This document shows, one piece after another, positions 11,560 through 25,342 of a DNA stretch of 64,000 nt (its first letter is position 1; each line of letters starts with the position of its first letter). The translations under genes were made by a program, and so were the position numbers. The stretch lies in assembly GCA_023213395.1 (NCBI GenBank), contig CM041465.1, forward strand, positions 181,357,741 to 181,421,740, written 5' to 3'. This stretch comes from Cycas panzhihuaensis. Its lineage: Eukaryota; Cycadophyta. The notes under the pieces are model-generated. The model saw only the letters and a program-made list of their open reading frames with translations, did not search any database and was not told where the DNA came from.

Positions 11560-12660
11560 TTAAAACTATTCATAAATGATAGTGACATTTGCAGATGGTC
11601 ATCCTCGAGATTACTATGGCTTTCTTGATGTTCTGCATGATAACAATTTTTTTTATTATTTTCATATTCGTATTCTTCTTCATCAATATTGTCATCTGGC
11701 AGTAATCAAATTGTATATAACTAGTTTTTTTGACATCCATGCCCAGGTTCCCACTTATCCTCACATCTGAAGCATAGGTTTCTTTTTCTTAACTCTTCTT
11801 GCTCTATTTTTATTTTTTGAATGATTGGTTTAGCAAGTCGATTCGGGTTGACGGATACGTGTCTATGTTGAACACTTGGTAAAAGATCATGTCAACTAGG
11901 TGGAGGAATATAGAGATCTATGCCTGTTTTGCGTAAGACCTTATGATTATCTTCATGTATTTTGGCTAACTGTATTGCCTTATTAAGGTCCTTAGGTTCT
12001 TGAATTTTAACATCAGCTTGGATCTTTATTATCAAACCATCTATATATAACTAAATAAGTCAATTAGTCAGAATATCTTCTAACACATAACTTAATCTTG
12101 TGAAGGCTGTACTGTATTCTTCCACAGAACTAGTTTGCTTTAATTTTCATAACTCACAATAATAATCACGATTAGATACAGTTTCAAATCGCCCAATGAA
12201 TAAATGCACAAATTCTTTCTAGGTAGGTAGTTGATCTTAAAAAGAGGTTCGTTCGAGACACTGCAACCATTCACACGCTATCCCATCCATGTGTAGGGTG
12301 GCTAGCAGAACTGCTGACTCAACCTCCATTAATCGAAAAGAGTTTTTCATTTGTTGTATCCACACTCTTGGCTCATGCGACTTTTGCTCCATACTGAAAC
12401 GTTGTATAGTAATCTTTTCTAACTTTTTCTTTTTCTGCGTTTGAATACTTTGTAAACAATTAAAGTATGCTTGAAAACCCACTATCTTCTGTTCTTCAGG
12501 GGTCAGATTGCGATACTCATTAAGGTATTTTTAGATAGCTTCATTCTCAGTATTAATTGGAATCGTCTAAGGACTAGAGCATTTTTTAACGGTTTGATTT
12601 TTGATATGAGACTGTCGACTCATTACCTCATCCTCTGAGTCTGGAACAATCATGTCTTCT
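11560..12660 (-). pseudogene. E1 gag with CCHC zinc knuckle
   Basis: One minus-strand frame, with about seven stops, gives a typical plant gypsy gag: PRVWIQQMKNSFRLM, LLATLHMDGIACEWLQCL, SVEEYSTAFTRLS and LAKIHEDN. It ends in the zinc knuckle CFRCEDKWEPGHGC (near 11778-11733), a complete C-x2-C-x7-H-x-C type motif. A candidate start is the ATG at 12653, but the frame is open further upstream. Gag would form the particle core. It runs in frame into the protease. Confidence 0.85.
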
Positions 12661-14931
<2,271 letters not shown>

Positions 14932-14943
14932 GCTCTGATACCA
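14932..14943 (-). other. E1 primer-binding site (tRNA-iMet)
   Basis: The minus strand reads TGGTATCAGAGC two bases inside the 5' LTR, a perfect match to the plant initiator tRNA-Met consensus. Confidence 0.92.
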
Positions 14944-14945
14944 CT

Positions 14946-15202
14946 TGTTACGAACCTTGTTCATAACTGGAACCCAATCACCAGATTCTAGAGAGTACAC
15001 ATAAGCACGAGAGCAACTAAGTAGGTAAAAATAGTCAACAGACCATATGTTTGATTAATAAAAGATGAATGATGTCTATGTTACATTTGGGACCAATTTT
15101 ATATGCATATTAGGCCCCTTTCACGGAAGGTTGTGTTCGTTCAACAACACCTATTCATTTAAATAATTAATTAAACCCTTTTGCTTAAGGAGGTTCATAA
15201 TA
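14946..15202 (-). repeat. E1 5' LTR
   Basis: 257 bp, TGTTACGAACC to GGTTCATAATA on the plus strand. The last CA is mutated to TA. It pairs with 10690-10946. Confidence 0.95.
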
Positions 15203-15207
15203 AGATC
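15203..15207. repeat. Target-site duplication AGATC, right of E1
   Basis: Matches 10685-10689. Joining the flanks through a single AGATC restores the G1 integrase frame (LYKR then SFDGVLL). Confidence 0.9.
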
Positions 15208-16790
15208 TCTTGTACAATACCTCCTCCATGAGGAAATATTGCCTAGTAGTGGCCCTAACTCATGACCTCACCTTGTCACTAGCATCAGGATGATATTACT
15301 TTTCAGTAAGGTATTATACAATGTCCCCATACCATTTGTTGCTAGCTAACAAATGGGGTAATGAATCTTGGATGAAAAAGATAGGCTCATTGGGCAAGGA
15401 GTCATCAACCGAAACATTACAAGAGTTATGAATAGGAGTATCGACTAGTTGTTAAGTGACTACCATTCCCTTCTTCAATTTCCTATTAATGATTTGAAGG
15501 TCATACTCTTGAAGGAGGACGACCCATTTACCAGTCCTTCCAGTCAAGTCAGATTGAGTTAAGAGGTACTTTAAGGGATTAGATTTAACGATCACCTAGG
15601 TGGTATTGCTAAGTAGTTAGTGCCTAAATTTCTTAGTTACATGGACTAAGGCGATGCACTCCTTTTCAACGGGAGAGTAGTTAAGCTTAGCAACGACCAG
15701 TGTGCAACTAATGAAATAAATAGCTCGCTTCATTCCCGAATCATCTTCTTAGGCGAGGATAGCCCCTAAGGATTCATCAGTGGCTAAGGTATAAAGGATG
15801 AAAGGATGATCGAAGGGGGGGGCACCAAGATTGGGGCAGAAGCCAAGGCTACCCCCAAGATTGGGCAGAAACCAAGGCTTTCTTGATCTATTGGAAAGCT
15901 TCCTAAGCCTTAAGAGACCAAACGAATGGGGATTCCTTCTTTAATGGGTTAGTAAGGGGTTTGGCATTTATAATGAAGTTTGTTAGGAAATGCCTAAGGG
16001 AACCCAACCTACCCAAAAACAACTTGATTTGGTGTTGCGTTTTGGGCAGGGGCATGTTAAGGATGGCCTTAACCTTAATGGGGTCGATCTGGATTCCTTA
16101 TTTAGATACGAGAAACTCTAGAAGTTTACCGACAGTTACGATAAATATAGATTTAAGCAGGTTTAAGCTAACATGGTATTTGTGGCACCATGTAAAGATG
16201 GCATACAAATCCTCAAGGTGATGGGCCCTTTTGCAAGAGAGACCCATCATATCATCCATAAAGACCTCGAGGGTTTTGTTTATAAGGTCTTGGAAAATGA
16301 ATTACATCACCCTTTGGTAAGTGGTGCCTACATTTTTAAGTCCAAAAGGCATTGCTTTGTAATAAAAGGTGCCCCAAGGAGTAGTGAAGGCTATTTTGTG
16401 TCATTCTTTAGGAGAGATCTGGATCTGGTTATAACTGGAGAAGCCATCTATCAAGGACATGACTTCAAATCCGGTGGTGCGATCGATAATCTAATCGATG
16501 AAAGATAAAGGAAAATTATCTTTGGGATATGCATTATTGATATCTCAGAAGTCAACACATATCTGAATCGTTTTGTTCTTTTTAGCAATAAGAATGATGT
16601 TGGAGACCCATTTAGGGTAGTCGATAGAAGTAATCAACCCTGCATCTAAGAGTTTTTCGATTTCCATCTTAACAGTAGTAGGTAGCTTCGGATGAAGGGG
16701 TGCTGCTTTTATCGCACGAGGTGGGCATCCAGGATGGTTGTAAGATTATGGGTGATGATAGAGGGATCTATTCCCTTTATGTCAGTGTAA
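15208..16790 (-). pseudogene. G1 reverse transcriptase, RNase H and H2C2 start
   Basis: The minus strand gives a Ty3/gypsy RT: EIEKLLDAGLITSIDYPKWVSN, ICVDF then DINNAYPKDNFP, GFSGYNQIQI, TFYYKAMPFGLKN, and FMDDM (Y/FxDD catalytic motif) near 16240. RNase H follows: TLATDESLGAILAQ (first Asp), LNYSPVEKECIAL (Glu) and the tail around 15480. A linker leads to the H2C2 start (WYGDI, YFLMEEVLYKR) at 15290-15208. Several stops are present. The plus-strand open stretches here are shadows. This is the native RNase H, separate from the extra one at 5190-5575. Confidence 0.9.
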
Positions 16791-17481
16791 TCCCATGCAA
16801 AAACATCGCAGAACTCCTAAAAGAGAAAGGTGTATTCCTCCATCTTTTCAGGCAAGCATTCTACTCCTACCTTTATGAGCTTGTCAGGGATGGGGATGAT
16901 GTCCTTCGTTGCCCCCATGTACATAGCATTTTCTTCTTCAAAGTGAAGAGAGGCTTGGTCAACAAGAAGGGGTAAAGAGGAATTAGGTTGGTTTGGGTCA
17001 GGTAGGGGTGACCCAAGAGCCAAGACCTTTCGGTAACCAAGCTTATGGTGACCAGGAGGGAGATTAGGCATAGAGCTCACTAAATATTCTAGTAATGCCT
17101 CATCATTCTCGAAGTAATCTACCCCGTGGATGGTTTTGCTTAGGGAAGATAAGGAAGGAGAAGTATGGGGAATAGTGGGTCTATAGCGATCAACCCACCA
17201 TTCAATATAATTGGGAGACTCTTCAGAAGAGTTAGACATCATACTCTTATAATGTGAAATAGGAGGCTCCCCACCTTCACCGTTCAAGGGGAACAATGAG
17301 GTGGATGATGAAGTAGTGTGGGAGGTCATGCAAGAGGTGTGAATGACCATGTATGACTTGACAAGAGAATTAGACTCCTCAACAGAAGAGGTTCCAGGTT
17401 GGGGCTCAAGGCGAAGCGAGCACTACCAGTAGGTGTTTAGGAGGGATATAAGACGAGGGAGGTCCTCATCCTTGCCATCAG
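16791..17481 (-). pseudogene. G1 polyprotein region upstream of RT
   Basis: An open minus-strand stretch (17350-16817, extendable through one stop to 17481) encodes a Ser/Pro-rich linker with PNYIEWWVDRYRPTIPHT, IHGVDYFENDEALLEYL and, just before RT, FCDVFAWDYTDIKGIDP. FAWxYxDxxGIDP is a common signature just upstream of RT in plant gypsy elements. The upstream part continues at 24711, on the far side of C1. No protease motif is seen. Confidence 0.75.
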
Positions 17482-17493
17482 ACTCTTTTCATG

Positions 17494-17505
17494 TGGTATC
17501 AGAGC
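17494..17505 (+). other. C1 primer-binding site (tRNA-iMet)
   Basis: TGGTATCAGAGC, a perfect match, two bases after the LTR remnant ending ttttca. Confidence 0.88.
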
Positions 17506-19525
17506 TTGCTTCCTTCATATTCCCCACTTGCACTTGCAATGGAGCCATCACTTCCTTCTCCCCCACAATCCATGTGGTGAAGGAGATTGTGAAAGTGAAT
17601 TTAGAAATATTTTCAAGTTATTATGATAGCATATTTTGTATTGTTTTCCTTTCCTTTCTCTTTTGCAGGTTTGGAAGCATAATACAAGGAGTTGTAAGGC
17701 CCAAGGATTCCAATCCTTTGCTGGCCATTCATACTATCCCATTCTTCTTTTTCTTTTCCCTTTTTTGTCCATTTAACAAGGGGAAATGCTGCCGAAATTT
17801 TTCCAGCATTTAGAAGAATGATTGTAAGGGGAGCTTTTACCCATTTTTTTAAAGAATTTTGAGCCATTTAAAATATCTATCATTGTATTGTCTCACCTTG
17901 CCCATATTGGGATCCTGGTGATCAAAAAATGATGGAAATTTCATATGGTATCATGTGTTAATGAGAGATTAGAAAGCTGAAATTTCTGCAGAAATTTAAT
18001 TTGATTTCTGAACTTCACAGGTCTGCAAAATCTTCTACAGAGATCCAATTGAAGTGATTCTAATTGTCAAAGATGGGGCTCTGAGTCTACTTTCCAGCAC
18101 AAAAACCGGCACCTAATTTGGATGCCGTATGAGGAAGTTATTCTTGTTTTAGTGAACAATGCTTATTTTTAGTAAGAATTCGGAAAATATAATTTCCTAA
18201 CTTTGCGGGGCTGTCAAAAATGTTCCAGAACTCATTTGGACCTGATTCCACTTTCTGAAGATGAAGCTCTGAGTCTAGTTTGCAGCACAAAAATCGGTAC
18301 TCCATTTCGACATCGTGGGAGAAAGTTATTGCAGATTTAGTGAAGAGTACTTTTTTTTGTATTAACAAAAAAAAATGAAGAAAATTTCTTCCTTTTTATA
18401 AGGCTTAAAAGCCCATTGTAAAAGTGAGAAAAAAACACCTGGATCGGAGCAATATCCGGTGTCCTCACTCACTTATTGAGCATTGCATTTCAGCACTCTA
18501 AAATCACTCAAAGCAAGCACTCCAAAGACACTTCAAGCAAGCACTTCAAGCAAGCACTCCAAAAGCACTCCAAGCAAGCATTATTTTCAGTTAAATGTAC
18601 GTTTGATGCAATTCGATAATCTTTTCACTCTTCCTAAAAGGAACACATCACGCACGCTATTTTCCGCCATCTTGTACCTGTTCACACACTCGCCAAGGTT
18701 GAGATACCTTGGTTGGCAGAATGCCGTGCCATAAAGGAGGTGTGGGTTTCAAGTTGGGTCTGGACTAAACCAGAATATTGGTGAGGTTTGGTTAGCCATA
18801 CCATCGTGCCTCAATCGGGGATCATCCTGATAACCAACCGGGAAAACTGAAACTTTAATACAAGATTAAAATATACCCGATCCAATATCCATCATAGCCA
18901 TGGGTATGCACGTACCACTCTTTAGAGGAGGTATATAGGCGCTCATTGGTGAATCGGGTGAGGATTGGGAGTACCGGGTCTGCTAGACTTGGATTTCATC
19001 ACCAAGCACGATTATGTATCGCGGGTGAAGGCCAAATTAATTCCACTAGAAGCCTAGGCATCCTTCAACAACCCCAACTACACGTTGGACATGAGTTAGA
19101 GGTTATTGGGTTGATTACGCATCCTACATTCGAGCTTCAAGTTGTGTAAACCTAATGATGTCAACTTCTACATTGGCTCACAATCTTGTATATTGATCAC
19201 TTACTTATTTGTAAAAGTGATCCATAGTGTAATCACAATCATAGTGCTTCTCATATTCCCCGTCGGTCAGTTAATATTTGCCACAAGTGTTAGTGGCCAA
19301 TTTTTATCATAGTTCTTCTCATATTCCTGCGTCAAAGTTAATATTTGTCACAAGTGTTGGTGACTTTTCTCTAAGTTGCTCCCTTCATCTTTGAGCAACC
19401 ATTCTCACTTCTTCTTCCTTCTTCTACACTACGTCATTACATTTCCCATTTGTAAATAGTGATCGGTCATTTATTACCATCACTTTTATAGTCCCTTGTT
19501 CATTTCTTCCCTTCTAAAAGACACA
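17506..19525 (+). other. C1 untranslated leader
   Basis: About 2 kb without a supported gene. Part of it (18720-19150) is conserved with the C0 leader. It also holds an approximately 188-bp tandem duplication (17980-18350), a TATAAGG-like box near 18396 and a run of CAAGCACT-type short repeats at 18490-18580. Confidence 0.65.
17980..18350. repeat. Two-copy tandem repeat, about 188-bp unit
   Basis: The block agatggggctctgagtct at 18071 recurs as agatgaagctctgagtct at 18259, offset 188. Flanking text also matches (GCACAAAAACCGG / GCACAAAAATCGG, GAAAGTTATT / GGAAGTTATT, TTTAGTGAA). The copies are well diverged, so the duplication is old. Confidence 0.7.
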
Positions 19526-20465
19526 ATGTCTTCACAATTCAAGCAAAATGTGAACCGCATTCTAAAAGGGAAAGAAAATTGGGACATGTGGTTCATCGTG
19601 TCGAAATGCCGCAAAGTATGAAGGTCTATGGAGAGATCACTTACAACCTACACCACCACATTGCATTCTGACTACCACAATCGCTTCAAGCAGAGGTGCT
19701 CCAACCGCTCCCATCAAGCCGTAGCTAAACGCCAATGGGAACTTGATGATGATAAAACTGCGCAGGATATCGCTTGTCACCGATTATTCCTCGCATAATC
19801 TCATTGATGAAGTCGTATATGATACAAGATGGAAAGTTCTTGAAGTTCTTAAGAAGAACTTTGACACTAAATCAGACTTAGAATTTGTTTACTTAGTGCT
19901 GAAGATGAACAAATTGAAAATGCAAAAAGGACATGCAAGTGAGACAATCAATATCCTTCGTCCAATCAAGCAAGCCATTGATAAAGATTTTAAAACTCAA
20001 TGCATTACATGGGCTTTCTTGATTCACCATGTCTCCATATCCCGATTATAAAAATCTATTGAGTCTTCAATCCAAAGGAACTTTAAAGACCCTAAACTTT
20101 GAGGATCTTACTGATAAGTTCATTGAATTTGATAAGACCTTTGATACCAACTTTGCCACTACATCAGATCCAATTGATGCTGCTTTTGAAGTGGAAGAAG
20201 ATCTTTGTTACACCAAAAATCAAGGTCAATACTCTCGTAGAGGTGGTAATTCAGGAAGAGGAAGAGGTAGACAACAAGGACAACGTCCTCTTAGTCAACA
20301 GCTCCTCAATTCCAACAAAAAGCAGTCTCAAGGCCAAGGGCAAAATAATCAACTGGACCTAGATCCAAGAATCGAGATAATCCACCCGTCTAATACTTGA
20401 CCGGAAATCAAACAATCGTGTGCCAAAGGTGTAATAGAAGAGGACATTATGCCAAAATTGCGTAA
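19526..20465 (+). pseudogene. C1 gag
   Basis: Starts MSSQFKQNVNRILKGKENWDMW at the ATG 19526, then shifts frame. Later pieces include LEVLKKNFDTKSDLEFVYLVLKMNKLKM, an RGGNSGRGRGRQQGQ arginine/glycine-rich stretch (20240-20290) and the zinc knuckle CQRCNRRGHYAK near 20419-20454, whose last Cys needs a frameshift. This is the UBN2-type copia gag layout. Three or more frame changes prevent translation. Confidence 0.82.
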
Positions 20466-20694
20466 TCGCCACCAACAACTACCAAGTTATCAACGCCATG
20501 GTGCACATAATGTTGATAATACTTTTTGAAGATGCTTTTGGTGGAACGCAATTTGCTCATGCACACCTTTAAAGAATTGGGACCACTTCATCAAATGTTG
20601 TTGATAGATCCACTAAGTATATTGAGGCTCATTGTGGCTATGCTTATTCACTTTTGCCTTCACCACTTGGAGTTGCAAATAGTGCTACCTCAAA

Positions 20695-21720
20695 TACTTC
20701 ATCGTGGATCATGGATATCGAGCAACACAACACATGACTTGTCATCGCCAGTTCTTTCAAGATTTTGACTGAAGTTCGTGGTGTTGTACACATGGCTGAC
20801 AAATCATCTCACCAATCAAGGACTTGGAGCAGTTCGAAACTCCCAGCCTTCCAGTTTTACACTTGTTGATGTTTTATATATTCCTCGCTCAAGCGTAATC
20901 GCTCTCCCCATCCACCCTTGTCTCTCGTGGATTTGATCCGAGTGTAATCGCAAACAATCAAACTCTCTCGTGTCATTCACCCTCCTTCAAATGTTGTGGT
21001 TATGACCTAATTCTTGATGGTAAACTTTTCCGCCTAACCGCTCACCATCCTCCTCAAGTCAACTATGTTGATGATGAATTTGTTTTACCACAACCCCGAC
21101 TCCTCAAAAGTTGTCCCAAGCGACTCTATGGCATGCTCGTATGGGCCATATCAAAATTGATCGTTTAAGAGAACTACAAGACACTCTTCCCTGGTTTGCC
21201 TAAGTTCCTCCAAGCCCTTTAAATGTGAAGCATGTATTATTGCTAAATCTCAAAGACAACCCTTTCCTCGTAGTCTGGAAATCTACCCAACCTTTGCGGC
21301 TTGTACACTCGATATATGCGGTCCTATGCCCATCCCTTCTATCAAATGTAGTGGTACTATATTACTTTCATTGATGATTTTACCAAGAAAGTATGGGTTG
21401 CTTTTCTTGCAAAGAAAGATGAAGCTTTTTCTATGTTTCAAGCTTTCAAGGCCCGCGTGGAAAATAAATCTGGATTCAAGATCAAAATACTCAGGACTGA
21501 CAATGGTGGCGAGTACACATCCAATGAGTTTGAATCGTACTCTACGCCAACGTGGAATCAAACATCGACCATCACAGGTGTACACCCAAAGAAATGGAGT
21601 TGCCGAGCATATGAACAGGACCATCATGAATATGGCTCGTGCTATGCTGGTATATAAGAATGTCCCTATCTATCTTTGGGCCGAGGCTATCCGGATCCGT
21701 GTATTGCATCAACACCGTTA
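20695..21720 (+). pseudogene. C1 protease, GAG-pre-integrase and integrase
   Basis: SSWIMD followed, after a one-base shift, by RATQHMTCHRQF marks the copia protease at 20695-20760. Pre-integrase ATLWHARMGHIKIDRL is near 21120-21170. Integrase pieces include SGLTMVASTHPMS / ILRTDNGGEYTSNEFE (the real frame, second Asp), YTQRNGVAEHMNRTIMNMARAML (catalytic Glu context) and VPIYLWAEA. The readings alternate between frames. Confidence 0.85.
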
Positions 21721-21749
21721 GTCCCTCCAAGCTCGGCCCTCTCCACATG

Positions 21750-22470
21750 AAATGTGGTATCGACAAACCCCCTCTATCTCGCACTTCAGAATTTTTGGCT
21801 CTACTTGTTATGCTCATATTTTGCAGAACATAGAAATAAGCTCCAAGATAGAGCCATCAAAGGCATCTTTGTCGGATACCCTATGGACAAAAAGGGATAT
21901 AAGGTTTTATACCTTGAGCGCAAAATCATCATCACTAGAGATGTTATCTTTGCAGAGACAAGATCAATTACTCGGACTTGACTCCAAGACGCCTTCATAT
22001 CGATTTAATGATGCTACTGAATTTGATGTCCAGATTCCAAAATTTAGGGGAGATGTCAATGATGCTTAAAATCTTGGAATCGACAATAGAGCCTCGGAGG
22101 ATACAAGTCGTGACTCCAATCCAATGTGTACACATCCAAAGACCATCATTTGTGAATGACCAAGTTGACAAAGGCAAAGCCATAGCGGAAGGATCATCTT
22201 CTCCAACATCCGTGGTCGCCCATCTTCTCCAAAGATCGCCAACTTCCTCCGTACAATATTTCACATGATCCTTTTCGAGATCAAAACGAAGACCAAGAGG
22301 CTGTGGAAATGAAAACCTCATTCCCAACTCGAGGTTTTCGTGAAGCCTACCAACTACACAAGGACATGCGACTGGATGAGGTAGGCAAACCGGCACTAGA
22401 AGTGCCCATAGAGCAAGGATGCATGAATCACTTTCCGTTGAGCTTGAACCAAAGAATCGCATCTTGCTCT
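21750..22470 (+). pseudogene. C1 integrase C-terminal and linker region
   Basis: The plus-strand reading NKLQDRAIKGIFVGYPMDKKGYKVLYLERKIIITRDVIFAE is the copia post-integrase signature (K.I.VGY, KGYK, SRDV.F.E). After it comes an unconserved linker with stops before RT. Confidence 0.75.
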
Positions 22471-22519
22471 TAATGAAGAGCCCCTAACGTGCAAGAAGTC
22501 AAAGCATGCAGCTTGGAGA

Positions 22520-23960
22520 AATGCCATGAACGAAGAGTATCAATCTCTTATTAAGAACGGTACATGGGAGCTTGTTGATCTACCGCTTGGAAGAAAGGTA
22601 ATTCAAAATAAATGGGTGTTCAAAACAAGTATAGATCGATGGCACCCTAGAAAACACAAGGCGAGGTTGGTAGCAAAAGGATTCACGCAAAGGGAAGGCA
22701 TTGACTACATCGAAATCTTTGCTCCTACAACCAAGTGGCCTACAATCGAACTCTAATAGCCTTGGTCGCTCACAGGTTGGAAAATCCACCAACTCGATGT
22801 TAAGACCGCATTTCTCAATGGGGACCTTAAAGAAGAAATTTACATGGCTCACCCGTAAGGATACGAGATCGACTGGAGCATAAAGTTTGTAGGCTCAAAA
22901 AGTCCTTATACTACTAAAGCAAGCCCTCGTGCTTGGTTTACCAAGTTGTCTCGAAAGAATGAGGCAACTTGGATATGAGGTTTGGACTATCAAGATATTG
23001 ATGCAACATTATTCATCAAGCGCCAAAATGATAAAGTCACTTACCTCTTAATCTTTGTGGATGACATGCTCATAACGGGAATAGTGAATGTAATCACCCG
23101 GTGAAGAAGGACCTTGCTAAAACTTTTGAATTGTCTCGACCTCGGGTTGATGAAATATTACTTGGGAATTGAAGTAACTCAAAAGGATGGCAAAATCTTT
23201 CTCTCCCAAGAAAAATATATCAACGATCTTCCGACAAAGTTTCGGTTGGAAGGTGCTCGACCGGTGGATACACCTATGGAGCCTAATATTAAGCTCTCGG
23301 TTGATGGTGACAATAGGGAGGCAGACGCAACACTCTACAGTGCAACTTGTAGGTAGTCTCATCTATACTACCAACACAAGGCGGATATTGCACACTCTGT
23401 CGGCATTCTTGCAAGATTCATGACAAATCCTAAGCGTAATCATCGCAAGTCGCAATACGAGTGTTGAGGTACCTAAAGACGACTAGCAAATATGGTCTCA
23501 TTGTATGAACCCAATGCGTAATTTAAACTTTATGCATACACGGACTCGAGACTTTCACGGGAGATAAAGACACGGGAAGATCTACGTCTGGCACGTAACA
23601 TTTCTTGAACAAAGACCAATATCATGGAGATCCGTATCAAGAAAAGATAGTTGCAGACTCAATCAAGCCGAGTACATCACGCTCGAGACAAGCAAGGAGG
23701 TGATATGGCTTAGAAAATTGTTGAATACATTAAATGCCACCCAAACAAGTTCTACTAGCTTACATGTAGATAATCAATCTACAATCCAAATGGCTAAAAA
23801 TCACGTATTTCATGATCGTACCAAACATATAAGTACAAAAGTCCACGAGATTAGAGAACTAGTTCATGATGGCACAATTCAATTGAGTACGCCCCCACAC
23901 AGATCAAGTGGCCGATATCTTCACCAAACCACCAAGAGGGTGAAGTTTGAACAGCCCGAA
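22520..23960 (+). pseudogene. C1 reverse transcriptase and RNase H
   Basis: RT begins MNEEYQSLIKNGTWELVDLP, then RKHKARLVAKGFTQREGIDYIEIFAP and, past frame changes, LIFVDDMLITG (catalytic VDD near 23055-23075) and YYLGIEVTQKDGKIFLSQEKYI. RNase H follows with SLHVDNQSTIQMAKN and DRTKHISTKVHEIRELVHDG near 23760-23880, then LADIFTK-like text. Frameshifts are frequent. Confidence 0.87.
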
Positions 23961-24401
23961 AGCAACTCACCTTAGGGCCTCCATCTCGATCGATTGAAGG
24001 AGATGACAATAGGACCATCATACTGTCTCATTCGTGAAAACCCCTTGTGGGCGGAAGGACAAGAGTAAGTCTCGCCTATCCCATTCGTGAAAACCCCATG
24101 TGGGCGCGAAAGGATAAGGGTTGTATCATTTTGGAAAATCGAACTGTGAAAACCCAAAAGGGCATGGGGATGACCAAATGGTATATGGAGACTCAAGAGA
24201 TTTCAACAAAATTTATTGTCTTGATTGGCTATCTGGCTACATTTAAAGAGTCGCTGAGCCAAGTTAGTAGATTAGAAAATTTGTGGGTTTTCTTCCCATG
24301 AGGGTTTCCCATAAAAGTATCATACTAGTTTGCTTTGTAAGAGGCTCAAATGAAGACCTCATAGGATAGAATAAAATAGAATGAAATGACCTTCTACCAT
24401 T

Positions 24402-24412
24402 AAGGGGGAGAT
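24402..24412 (+). other. C1 polypurine tract
   Basis: AAGGGGGAGAT directly before the 3' LTR start TGAAAAGG. Confidence 0.8.
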
Positions 24413-24710
24413 TGAAAAGGGTTAATGACATAAGGTCATTACATTAGTTGATTATTTCGAAAAAGGGTCTTAAGTGAACTTTAAATTAGATCACTTAAGT
24501 GAAATGCACTTTCATGTGCATTATGTGTAATTTCATTTCACCTAACCCAAATGCTCCCTCTCTCAATATAAAAGTAAAGCTCAATGGAGGAGATTCATTC
24601 TTTACCTCCCCATTTTGTGAGAGCTACTTTCTTTCTCTCAAGTCTCTCTTGCTCCCATGTTTGCCTTTGTGTTTAGTGCATGGAGATGAAGGATAGATCC
24701 ACTCTTTTCA
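24413..24710 (+). repeat. C1 3' LTR
   Basis: 298 bp, TGAAAAGGG to CTCTTTTCA, with a TATA-like AATATAAAAG near 24565. It is homologous to the C0 LTR at 3971-4281 in inverse orientation. Its last ten bases equal the 5' remnant at 17482-17491. Confidence 0.8.
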
Positions 24711-24912
24711 GATCCTTTTGAGGTACACTCATGAGTGTCAATGGATATGGTGAAGGGGTAGTTCCATTGGCAGTCCCTTTCACTAGTCAGAGGGAGGTCT
24801 TTAAGGTTGAAAGTGATGACGAGCTCCCAACTTGGGGCATGTTACATAACCCCATCTCCATAAGCGAAAGGATGTATTAGCATGTGGAATCCATCAAAGG
24901 GTTATATGATCT
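24711..24912 (-). pseudogene. G1 polyprotein fragment on the far side of C1
   Basis: The minus strand reads SWELVITFNLKDLPLTSER and, further on, NYPFTISIDTHECTSKG without a stop for 129 bases, and with two stops continues to about 24905. At the C1 junction its frame joins the G1 frame at 17481 (SKG then SDGKDEDLPRL). It is assigned to G1 by frame continuity, not by a recognised domain. Confidence 0.6.
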
Positions 24913-25328
24913 TGTGATTATTCTAAAGTACTTACTTATTTAGTAAGTGCCTAAATAGTTGTACTCACTTATTTAACAAGTACTCAAATAGTGGTGCTTT
25001 TGTATTCAACATATATTTAGCAAGTAGTTGTGCTCACTTATTTAGTAAGTGCATTACACATATATTTAGTAAGTAGTTACACCTTTTGTTCATGCATTTA
25101 ATAAGTAGTTGTGCTCACTTATTTAGTAAGTGCTTAGAATAGAAATAAGCGTTAGTAGTGGAAGCACTATATATATCCTCTCGGGTCTTTATTGTAATTG
25201 ATTCTTGGATCATATTACTTAAGAGAAAAGAACTTTGGTTCTCTTTGGTGATCAATTGTCTCTCCTAGCTCTCTTTGGTGCTTAATATTTCTCTCTTTAG
25301 ATTTCTTTATTGTGGAAGATATATTACA
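24913..25328 (+). repeat. 5' LTR of gypsy element G2 (start uncertain)
   Basis: Ends ATATTACA at 25328, two bases before a perfect primer-binding site. TGTGATTAT at 24913 is the best start because it mirrors the end, but other TG starts nearby are possible. A TATA-like CTATATATAT lies near 25169. The U3 part holds about seven copies of an ACTTATTTAGTAAGT-like palindrome. I could not find a matching 3' LTR. Confidence 0.6.
24931..25132. repeat. Array of short palindromic motifs in the G2 LTR
   Basis: The motif acttatttagtaagtg at 24934 recurs, exactly or nearly, at about 24966, 25016, 25035, 25064, 25098 and 25117. The motif is itself palindromic around TTTAG. Confidence 0.75.
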
Positions 25329-25330
25329 AG

Positions 25331-25342
25331 TGGTATCAGAGC
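25331..25342 (+). other. G2 primer-binding site (tRNA-iMet)
   Basis: TGGTATCAGAGC, perfect, followed by CACC, two bases after the LTR end. Confidence 0.9.

Larger units (their letters stand above)
17482..24710 (+). mobile_element. Ty1/copia element C1 inserted in G1 (5' LTR lost)
   Basis: A plus-strand copia element of the C0 family: primer-binding site at 17494, leader 17506-19525, gag from 19526, protease, integrase, RT and RNase H to about 23950, polypurine tract and 3' LTR 24413-24710. Only about 10 bases of the 5' LTR remain (actcttttca, 17482-17491, identical to the 3' LTR end). The G1 reading frame on both sides rejoins across it. Frameshifts and stops throughout make it inactive. Confidence 0.85.

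Noticed and set aside
15961-16508. Plus-strand open frames over G1 RT
   Set aside because: The minus strand carries clear RT motifs here.
24840-24850. TGTTACATAACC as the G2 LTR start
   Set aside because: The minus strand still reads G1-like protein text to about 24905, so the LTR more likely starts near 24913.
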